Source of the DNA: Puniceicoccales bacterium
Lineage (GTDB): Bacteria; Verrucomicrobiota; Verrucomicrobiia; Opitutales; LL51
Assembly: GCA_031266235.1 (NCBI GenBank)
Contig: JAISBJ010000064.1
Location: 1-8,797, forward strand
Length of the DNA: 8,797 bases
Reading direction: 5' to 3'
The first letter of the stretch is position 1, and each line of letters begins with the position of its first letter. Positions 1 through 4,856 of this stretch are shown piece by piece. The position numbers and the translations under genes were made by a program. The notes below the pieces were generated by a model. That model had not been told where the DNA came from. It did no database searches and worked only from the letters and a program-made list of their open reading frames with translations.

Positions 1-1183
1 CCGTCTTCCGAAATTTCACCCTGTCGCAACTCATAAAATAAGCCAAACGCTGCTCGTATTGGTAGCGCCGCAGCATCAAAATCCCCGCCGCCTGAGCCAT
101 CGCCTCGATCTGCAGCACGCCAGGCATAATCGGATGCCCCGGATAGTGGCCGCTGAAATAGGGCTCGTTGATGGTCACATTTTTGATCGCCCGCAAACCC
201 TCGTCGCCCATGAATTCGATGACGCGGTCGATGAGGATGAAGGGGTAGCGGTGGGGTAAAGTGTTTAAAATTTTTACAATGTCAAAGGCCGCGCCCTCGC
301 CGATCGTCACCCGCGGCGAAACGTCGGCCGCTGCGCCAATCTTCTGCGCCGACTCCCGGTATTGCTCCCCAATTTTCCTCGCCAATTCCACGTTGAGCGC
401 GTGCCCAGGCCGAACGGCAATAATATGACACCGAAGCTTCATTCCCAACAACGCCATATCACCCATCATATCGAGTATTTTGTGGCGCACGAACTCGTCG
501 GCGTAGCGCAGCGGCTCCTTGGATAAAATCTGATCGCCCTTAATCAAAATGGCCGAATCTAAACTCGCGCCCTGGATTTTACCACATTGTAAAAGCGGTT
601 CGATATCTTCGTAAATCGCAAAGGTCCGCGCCGGCGCGATCCCGCTCACGTAGTACTCCCGGCTGATATCCTGCGACAAATGCTGCGTATAAATGCCGCG
701 GTCATCGGCGGACGTGCAGGTGATTTTGAACCCGTCGTAGGGCAGCGCGATCAGCGAGCGATTGCCCTGGCTGACCGACAGAGGCGCCAGCAGTTTGAAA
801 ATTTTCCGCTCGGCGTCGAGTTCGATGGGTTCCGCTTCGCAGAGTAAATTTGTAAAAAATTTGGCCGAACCATCCAGTATCGGCGGCTCTTCGGCGTCAA
901 TCTCGACGACAACATTGTCAATATCCATGCCGCTCAGCGCACTGAGTACGTGCTCGACGGTGTAAATTTTTACATCGCCTGAACCAATCGCCGTGCAGCG
1001 CACCAAATCCCTAACCGCCGTGACGTCGGGGCGAACCTCGGGCTTGCCGAATAGATCGACGCGGCGAAAAATAATCCCCGCATCCGCGGCGGCCGGCTTG
1101 AAACATAGATGGACGCTCTTCCCCGTGTGGAGCCCCGTGCCCCGGATGGCAACTTCCCTCGCAATCGTGCGCTGTTTGATCAT
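1..1183 (-). CDS. lpxC/fabZ: LpxC/FabZ fusion: UDP-3-O-acyl-GlcNAc deacetylase / 3-hydroxyacyl-ACP dehydratase (partial, 3' end outside window)
   Basis: The LpxC part performs the committed step of lipid A synthesis, Zn-dependent deacetylation of UDP-3-O-acyl-GlcNAc. The FabZ part dehydrates 3-hydroxyacyl-ACP in fatty acid elongation; both compete for the same hydroxyacyl-ACP pool. I translated 394 residues by hand. LpxC covers about 1-285: it starts MIKQRTIAREVAIRGTGLHT as in E. coli, has TVEHVLSAL with H78, DEFVRHKILD with H234 and D238 (the equivalents of the Zn ligands H79/H238/D242), and H261 as the likely second catalytic His. FabZ starts about 295: LPHRYPFILIDRV at 309-321, then GHYPGHPIMPGVLQIEAMAQ with catalytic-type H346 and E360. 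The frame is open to base 1, so roughly the last 60-70 residues are missing. The start ATG (1183-1181) overlaps the dnaA stop as ATGA, so translation is probably coupled to dnaA. Fusions of this kind are known in Bacteroidota/Chlorobi and PVC bacteria. Identification is near certain. Confidence 0.96.
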   Translation of the reverse strand, partial: MIKQRTIAREVAIRGTGLHTGKSVHLCFKPAAADAGIIFRRVDLFGKPEVRPDVTAVRDLVRCTAIGSGDVKIYTVEHVLSALSGMDIDNVVVEIDAEEPPILDGSAKFFTNLLCEAEPIELDAERKIFKLLAPLSVSQGNRSLIALPYDGFKITCTSADDRGIYTQHLSQDISREYYVSGIAPARTFAIYEDIEPLLQCGKIQGASLDSAILIKGDQILSKEPLRYADEFVRHKILDMMGDMALLGMKLRCHIIAVRPGHALNVELARKIGEQYRESAQKIGAAADVSPRVTIGEGAAFDIVKILNTLPHRYPFILIDRVIEFMGDEGLRAIKNVTINEPYFSGHYPGHPIMPGVLQIEAMAQAAGILMLRRYQYEQRLAYFMSCDRVKFRKT

Positions 1184-2544
1184 GGGCGTATTTGTGAAAT
1201 TTTCCTCAAATGCTCAACATTTCTTTTAATTACCTCGTCCTGATCCATCATATTTTCGACGGATTTGCAGGCGTGAATGACCGTTCCGTGGTCGCGCCCA
1301 CCGAAGGCCAGACCGATGTCCACCAGCGACTGCGTCGTCAATACGCGGCTCAAATACATCGCGATCTGTCGCGCCATGGCGATATTAGCCGGGCGGCGTT
1401 TTCCCAGTAAATCAGCGGTTTTCAGGACGTAAAACTCGGCGACTTTCTGTTGGATGACGTCGATGGTCGTGCGCCCCGTCGTCTCCTCCTGGAAAAAATC
1501 CTTCATAAGCGTTTTTAAAACTTGTAAATCCACCTTCGATTTCGTCAGCGCCATGTAACTCGCCACGCGCGTCAACGCCCCCTCCAAACGGCGGACGTTG
1601 CTGGAGACGTGTTCCGCCAAATAATTTAGGACGTTGGGCTCCAATTTGATGGCGAGGTCCTGGGTTTTTTTGGCGAGAATGGCGATGCGCGTCTCCAGGT
1701 CCGGCGGCTGGATGTCGGTCACTAACCCCCACTGAAAGCGCGAAACGAGGCGGCTCTCCAGCTTGGAAATCTCCGCGGCGGGGCGATCGCTGCAGAGGAA
1801 AATTTGTTTCTGTGTTTCAAATAATTCGTTAAAAGTGTGAAAAAATTCCTCCTGTATGCGCTCCTTTCCCGACAAAAAATGGGCGTCGTCCAATAAAAAT
1901 ACGTCGATACTGCGGTACTTTTTCCGGAATTTCGCCATCGCATTTAGCTGGATCGCCTGAATAAATTCGTTGGTAAATTTCTCCGTCGACGTGTAAACAA
2001 TGCGCGCTTTTTTACTTTTGGCGAGGATGTGGTGCGCCACCGCGTGCATGAGATGCGTCTTCCCCAAACCCGTCGGACCATAGAGAAATAGCGGATTGTA
2101 GGCCTTTCCGGGGGCATTGGCAATGGCGATCGACGCGGCGTGGGCCATCTGATTCCCCGAGCCGACGATAAAATTTGTAAACGTATTCTTGGGATTTAAA
2201 ATGTAACCCTCCCTGGCGTCGTCGTCCTTGCCGTCGTCCGCGGCTACGGCACGCGCAATGGCTTTTTCCGCGATACCCCCGTTATTGATCTCCGATTTGA
2301 ACGCGATTTTGATGGACGTCCCGAGGGCCATCTGGAATTTCTGCGTGATCACGTCCTTGTAATTGTCGTCGATCCAAATAAGTGCGAAATCGTGGGGCAC
2401 GCTCAGAACAATGCGGTCGTCGCTTTCGTCGAGAACCGCCATCGCCTCAAACCACGGCCAATAGATCGTATCCCGCAAATTTTTTCTCAGTTCGGATTTG
2501 ACGAAATCTAATATATTTGCTGCGTTTGTTTGCGTTGCTACCAT
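1180..2544 (-). CDS. dnaA: Chromosomal replication initiator DnaA
   Basis: DnaA is the AAA+ ATPase that binds DnaA boxes, melts the origin and loads the helicase. The product from the ATG at 2544 is 454 residues, a usual length. Domain I is about 1-83 (WPWFEAM at 29-35). A short acidic linker follows at 84-118. The AAA+ core has Walker A GPTGLGKT at 156-163, Walker B FLLDDAH at 216-222, sensor I CSDRPA at 251-256, an Arg-finger box LESRLVSRFQWG at 262-273 and sensor II RRLEGAL at 318-324. The C-terminal helix-turn-helix has the signature GGRDHGTVIHAC at 415-426; the residue after RDH is Gly (G420), where Thr or Ser is usual. I chose the ATG at 2544 because MVATQT leads directly into domain I; an in-frame GTG at 2553 and TTG at 2586 are alternatives. 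No clear Shine-Dalgarno precedes it. A consensus DnaA box lies 1 base upstream of the ATG, which suggests autoregulation. The stop overlaps lpxC/fabZ by 4 bases. Confidence 0.97.
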   Translation of the reverse strand: MVATQTNAANILDFVKSELRKNLRDTIYWPWFEAMAVLDESDDRIVLSVPHDFALIWIDDNYKDVITQKFQMALGTSIKIAFKSEINNGGIAEKAIARAVAADDGKDDDAREGYILNPKNTFTNFIVGSGNQMAHAASIAIANAPGKAYNPLFLYGPTGLGKTHLMHAVAHHILAKSKKARIVYTSTEKFTNEFIQAIQLNAMAKFRKKYRSIDVFLLDDAHFLSGKERIQEEFFHTFNELFETQKQIFLCSDRPAAEISKLESRLVSRFQWGLVTDIQPPDLETRIAILAKKTQDLAIKLEPNVLNYLAEHVSSNVRRLEGALTRVASYMALTKSKVDLQVLKTLMKDFFQEETTGRTTIDVIQQKVAEFYVLKTADLLGKRRPANIAMARQIAMYLSRVLTTQSLVDIGLAFGGRDHGTVIHACKSVENMMDQDEVIKRNVEHLRKISQIRP

Positions 2545-2545
2545 G

Positions 2546-2554
2546 TTATTCACA
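2546..2554 (+). promoter_or_regulatory. DnaA box TTATTCACA at the dnaA start
   Basis: The plus strand reads TTATTCACA, an exact match to the TTATNCACA consensus. It ends one base before the dnaA start codon (2544) and would overlap the transcription start of the weak promoter proposed at 2558-2586. DnaA bound here would repress its own gene, as is known for other dnaA genes; that role is inferred. Confidence 0.6.
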
Positions 2555-2557
2555 ATT

Positions 2558-2586
2558 TTAATACCGAGTGGGAAGCACCCGTACAA
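2558..2586 (-). promoter_or_regulatory. Possible dnaA promoter (weak match)
   Basis: On the minus strand, TTGTAC (2586-2581) is followed by a 17-base spacer and TATTAA (2563-2558), which runs into TAAAAT (2560-2555). The -35 matches the sigma-70 consensus only partly (3 of 6). If used, the transcript would start about 2548-2551, within or next to the DnaA box, with almost no leader before the ATG. It rests only on spacing and position, and a promoter further upstream is possible. Confidence 0.28.
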
Positions 2587-2685
2587 TCGCCATACAGATC
2601 AATCATGGGCGTTTTTTTATCAATTAAAATTTTCCAGTTTTTTTTTGCAACGCCCCACAAGCCGCATAAATACTGGGCAAAACGG

Positions 2686-2713
2686 ATATTATTTTTTCTT
2701 TTTTAAAAAAAAA
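2686..2713. other. A/T tract, candidate DNA-unwinding element
   Basis: Twenty-eight bases contain only one C. The second half is a run of six T followed by nine A (2699-2713), which is easy to melt and probably bent. It lies about 60 bases left of the DnaA-box cluster, a plausible distance for an unwinding element. A second A/T-rich stretch lies at 2612-2646. Function is inferred from composition and location only. Confidence 0.4.
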
Positions 2714-2774
2714 GCATTGCGGAAATTGAAAGTCAACGGAAATAAAAATTTCTCGTCTGGCCAAAAGCGGGGAG

Positions 2775-2809
2775 ATATCCACAAGTTATTAACATTCAAA
2801 TGTGAATAA
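2775..2809. promoter_or_regulatory. DnaA-box cluster (three sites)
   Basis: Three 9-mers occur within 35 bases. ATATCCACA at 2775-2783 (plus) has one mismatch to TTATCCACA. TTATTAACA at 2786-2794 (plus) has one mismatch to TTATTCACA. TGTGAATAA at 2801-2809 is the exact complement of TTATTCACA, so this box is on the minus strand. The first two are direct repeats 11 bases apart; the third faces them. Such spacing and mixed affinity is typical of origin clusters. Confidence 0.55.
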
Positions 2810-2812
2810 CTT
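2783..2812. repeat. 30-bp inverted repeat built from two DnaA boxes
   Basis: The left arm AAGTTATTAACATT (2783-2796) and right arm AATGTGAATAACTT (2799-2812) are complementary at 13 of 14 positions around a 2-base centre (CA). Each arm carries one DnaA-like box pointing inward. The single arm mismatch is the base that makes the left box imperfect (TTATTAACA against TTATTCACA). Confidence 0.8.
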
Positions 2813-3012
2813 TTTGGCTCCCAAAGGCCCCGATGTTCGCTGGAAAATTTCCCAAATTACAGTTCCGGGAGCTATTTTGGCCGCGGTTTTTCATTGAAAT
2901 GAAACGGACGATGGATAGGGAATATCGCTTTTTTTTTGGAAAAGCTGATCGCCATTTTATTTTGGAAAAAAGATTGTGTTTTGGAAATTTTCCCAGATTT
3001 TGTTGCTTTGGG
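2813..3012. other. Intergenic leader upstream of sufU
   Basis: This 200-base stretch lies between the DnaA-box cluster and sufU. It stays open in the sufU frame from 2833, but the translation is Phe/Arg/Lys-rich and unlike any SufU N-terminus, so I treat it as non-coding. It contains repeated TTTTGGAAA-type strings and GGAAATTTTCC (2983-2993). I see no convincing promoter for sufU in it. Confidence 0.4.
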
Positions 3013-3450
3013 ATGTCGCTGTTGAACGAGTTGTACCAGGAGATGATTATCGACCACAGCGTTTCGCCGCGGAACGAAGGCCGGCTGGCTACTCCGACGC
3101 ACTTCGCCGAAGCTTATAATGCCACCTGCGGCGACGAATTGGCGCTCGGTTTATGGGTCAGCGGCGATTGTATAATGGATGTAAAATTTTACGCCCAGGG
3201 CTGCTCCATCTCGAAGGCGTCGGGCTCCATGATGACCGAAAAAATAAAGCACATGGCCGTCGGCGAAGCGCTTGAATTTTCAAAAAATTTTCAAAAAATG
3301 CTTCAGGGCGAAGAGCTGCAGTCACTCGACGAAGGAGCGATGGGGGATCTCGTTGCGTTGCTGGGGGTGCGGCAATTTCCTTTGCGGGTAAAATGTGCGA
3401 CGCTGGCGTGGCATGCGCTGGAAAACGCCCTCAAATTTCCCGTCCGCTAA
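3013..3450 (+). CDS. sufU: SufU-type Fe-S cluster assembly protein (IscU/NifU N-terminal family)
   Basis: SufU is a Zn-containing relative of IscU. It accepts sulfur from the cysteine desulfurase SufS for the SUF Fe-S assembly pathway in the cytosol. The product is 145 residues, close to the B. subtilis protein. It begins MSLLNELYQEMIIDHSVSPR, a typical start. Conserved ligand positions are C39 and D41 in ATCGDE, C64 in GCSISKASGSMM, and C128 in RVKCATLAWHAL. The segment of about 18 residues before the last Cys (around 95-115), which separates SufU from IscU, is present. I chose the ATG at 3013 by homology; upstream codons stay open to 2833 but look non-coding. The Shine-Dalgarno is weak (GGG directly before ATG). 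It stands alone and points away from dnaA; no sufS, sufB, sufC or sufD is in the window, so its partners must be elsewhere. The last 20 or so bases are duplicated downstream at 3481-3501. Confidence 0.93.
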   Translation: MSLLNELYQEMIIDHSVSPRNEGRLATPTHFAEAYNATCGDELALGLWVSGDCIMDVKFYAQGCSISKASGSMMTEKIKHMAVGEALEFSKNFQKMLQGEELQSLDEGAMGDLVALLGVRQFPLRVKCATLAWHALENALKFPVR

Positions 3451-3501
3451 AACCGGGTTTTTACATGAAAATCACAGCCCAAAACGCCCTCAAATTTCCC
3501 G
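3422..3501. repeat. 21-bp exact direct repeat: sufU 3' end duplicated downstream
   Basis: The 21 bases at 3422-3442, which encode the end of SufU (NALKFP), recur exactly at 3481-3501, 59 bases later in non-coding sequence. The first copy ends 8 bases before the end of sufU. This looks like a small local duplication of the gene end. Confidence 0.85.
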
Positions 3502-3511
3502 GCCCTCGAAT

Positions 3512-3561
3512 CCATCGAAATCTGCCATTTGATGATTATTCCTCCAAAAAATTAATTTATT
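3512..3561. repeat. ~50-bp direct repeat, copy 1
   Basis: This copy is identical to 3632-3682 except for one A fewer in the poly-A run (6 against 7). The copies are 120 bases apart. Read on the minus strand, the unit contains GGAGGA, then 11 bases later ATGGCAGATTTCGATGG, so it looks like a ribosome-binding site plus start codon. In this copy the minus-strand frame is MADFDGFEGREI then stop (12 codons). Confidence 0.85.
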
Positions 3562-3631
3562 CTCTAATTTTCCTCGGAATCGGAATCCGCTTTTTGATAA
3601 CCGTTTTTCCAAAGTTTGCTAATCTGCAATC

Positions 3632-3682
3632 CCATCGAAATCTGCCATTTGATGATTATTCCTCCAAAAAAATTAATTTATT
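3632..3682. repeat. ~50-bp direct repeat, copy 2
   Basis: This is the second copy of the unit at 3512-3561, with one extra A. On the minus strand its GGAGGA and ATG are followed by MADFDGIAD then stop (9 codons). The sequences flanking the two copies differ, so the repeat itself is the conserved part. A third fragment (20 bases, 3689-3708) matches the right end of copy 1 (3546-3565). Confidence 0.85.
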
Positions 3683-3700
3683 TCCGGAAAAAAATTAATT
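3671..3700. repeat. 30-bp A/T-rich near-perfect palindrome
   Basis: AATTAATTTATTTCC (3671-3685) and GGAAAAAAATTAATT (3686-3700) are complementary at 14 of 15 positions with no spacer. The palindrome joins the right end of repeat copy 2 to the third repeat fragment. It sits between convergent genes. In RNA it could form a hairpin with an A/U stem, but with too few GC pairs for a standard terminator. Confidence 0.75.
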
Positions 3701-3748
3701 TATTCTCTTTGAGATCGAAGTCCGCCGAGCCACTCTACTTCCAGTTTT

Positions 3749-4813
3749 TTACTCCAGCGACGCCGTTTGAGAACCATCGACCCATTCCACTTCTACCTCT
3801 GCTCCATCAACATTAATGCCCAGCGCTTTGGCCGTATCTCCATTTATTTGGCACGAATTTTCAGGATATTGCACCGGAATCGCCGCCACCGATACCCCAA
3901 ATTGATGATTTATATTGACGATTTCAGCCGCTAGTCGACCCGCAGATTCATAACTAACGGTGGTCCCCATGAGCGCCCCAGCTTCAACCATGTCCCGCTG
4001 CTCCACGACAGTCGGTACGCCCGCAGAACGGGCACGCTCAAAAATGGTTTGTTTATGTTCGGTAAAAAATGAACTGGACGGCACGTAGAGCGCACTGCCC
4101 TCCAACGGCCGCTCCTTAGCCAATCGTTCCAACTGAACCGTCAATTCCTCCGCACTCGTCACGTCGATCCGCGATAGCGGGATCTTCTTCGCCCTCGCTG
4201 CCGCTTCGAGAGCCTCAAAACTGTCGAGACAATTCTGCTCCCTGCTGTAAACGAAAACAAATATATGCTCCATTTTCAGGAAAGTTTGGGCATTTTCCAA
4301 CTGCTTTTCCACGGGAACTGATGTGGCGACACCGGATAAATTGTGGCCATCGTTCACTCCACGGGGATTGGCGAGGCCCGCTCGGAAGGGATCGGAAACG
4401 GCATTAAAAATGATCGGCGGGTCGGCCGACGGCGTACTTCCATGGGCCCATTCCACCGCGACTAACGAAATTAATGTACTAAATGTGTAAATATAATCGT
4501 AATCCCGCGGCTTGAACTCGGTGTAAAGCTCTTGTTTGAGGACCTTTAAACTGCATTTCCCATCGACGACGGTTTCCGCCACTTCGTACCCGAGCTCCCG
4601 GAGCCTCTCCAAAAATCCCCGTTCCGCATCCGTTTCGCCGCGCCACAGCAGCATGAGGATTTTAATATTTTTACTTTTTTTTGAATTTTCAGCCGAAATT
4701 TTGGGACTCTCCCGGCCAACCACTCCCGAAACTTCTCCCACAAATAATAGTGCCCCTTCGGCAATCGACAAAGCCACCATTGAGAATGCTATTCTCAAAA
4801 TATTCCCCACCAC
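3749..4813 (-). CDS. ABC transporter substrate-binding protein (PF04392/COG2984 family)
   Basis: This is the periplasmic binding component of an ABC importer; the ligand is unknown (some relatives bind tryptophan or tyrosine). The product is 354 residues, near the usual ~320-340. Residues 1-30 are hydrophobic with one Arg and look like a Sec signal or anchor; there is no lipobox Cys. A charged linker (35-50) leads into the mature domain. Family landmarks are LRELGY at 71-76, PPIIFNAVSDPFRAGL at 132-147, a GV.TSVPVEKQLE stretch at 161-173, LYVPSS at 242-247, VEQRDMVEAGAL at 270-281 and PVQYPE at 313-318, ending near TAKALGINVDG at 327-337. The start taken is GTG at 4813, because a later ATG (4780) would cut away the only positive charge of the signal; neither has a good Shine-Dalgarno. 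It lies 43 bases after dnaE on the same strand, yet has no permease or ATPase partner in the window, so it is an orphan here. Confidence 0.85.
   Translation of the reverse strand: MVGNILRIAFSMVALSIAEGALLFVGEVSGVVGRESPKISAENSKKSKNIKILMLLWRGETDAERGFLERLRELGYEVAETVVDGKCSLKVLKQELYTEFKPRDYDYIYTFSTLISLVAVEWAHGSTPSADPPIIFNAVSDPFRAGLANPRGVNDGHNLSGVATSVPVEKQLENAQTFLKMEHIFVFVYSREQNCLDSFEALEAAARAKKIPLSRIDVTSAEELTVQLERLAKERPLEGSALYVPSSSFFTEHKQTIFERARSAGVPTVVEQRDMVEAGALMGTTVSYESAGRLAAEIVNINHQFGVSVAAIPVQYPENSCQINGDTAKALGINVDGAEVEVEWVDGSQTASLE
4780..4798. repeat. Perfect 8-bp stem / 3-base loop inverted repeat in the signal-peptide codons
   Basis: TTGAGAAT, GCT, ATTCTCAA form a perfect hairpin. It lies within codons 6-12 from the GTG start, and its last base is the A of the alternative ATG start (4780-4778). 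If that ATG is used, the hairpin would sit immediately before the start codon as an operator or RNA stem. Function is unknown. Confidence 0.6.
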
Positions 4814-4856
4814 GGCGAATATGTTAAGGTTTTTTTGGGGGAAATCAATGATTATT

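Larger units (their letters stand above)
2546..2812. other. Candidate replication origin (oriC) upstream of dnaA
   Basis: This stretch between dnaA and sufU has the parts expected of a bacterial origin. There is a DnaA box at 2546-2554. A cluster of three box-like sequences lies at 2775-2809: ATATCCACA (2775-2783, one mismatch), TTATTAACA (2786-2794, one mismatch) and TGTGAATAA (2801-2809, an exact box on the minus strand). Between these lie A/T tracts that could unwind, the strongest at 2686-2713 (28 bases with a single C). Position next to dnaA is the commonest place for oriC. No clear DnaA-trio repeats are visible, only one full and two near-consensus boxes cluster tightly, and GC-skew inflection cannot be judged from one window, so this remains a candidate. 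Confidence 0.55.
3451..3748. other. Convergent intergenic region with repeats
   Basis: This 298-base region lies between the 3' ends of sufU (plus) and the substrate-binding protein gene (minus). It is A/T-rich and made largely of repeats: the 21-bp duplication, two ~50-bp copies and a 30-bp palindrome. A 77-codon open frame at 3465-3698 (plus) runs through both copies but has no ribosome site and merely translates the repeat twice (HRNLPFDDYSSKK). I see no classical GC-rich terminator. Confidence 0.6.

Noticed and set aside
2833..3012. 60-codon N-terminal extension of sufU from ATG 2833
   Set aside because: SufU proteins begin at MSLLNELY-like sequence; the extension is Phe/Arg/Lys-rich and lies in an origin-like intergenic region.
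3451..3463. AAAACCGGGTTTT after sufU as a terminator
   Set aside because: The stem would have five pairs, four of them A-U, with a 3-base loop; too weak to call.
3512..3682. CRISPR-like arrangement of two repeats
   Set aside because: Only two copies, ~50 bp long with a 70-bp spacer, one length difference, no cas genes.
3465..3698. 77-codon open frame on the plus strand with a hydrophobic middle
   Set aside because: It runs through both repeat copies, has no ribosome site, and its only internal similarity comes from the DNA repeat being a multiple of three apart.
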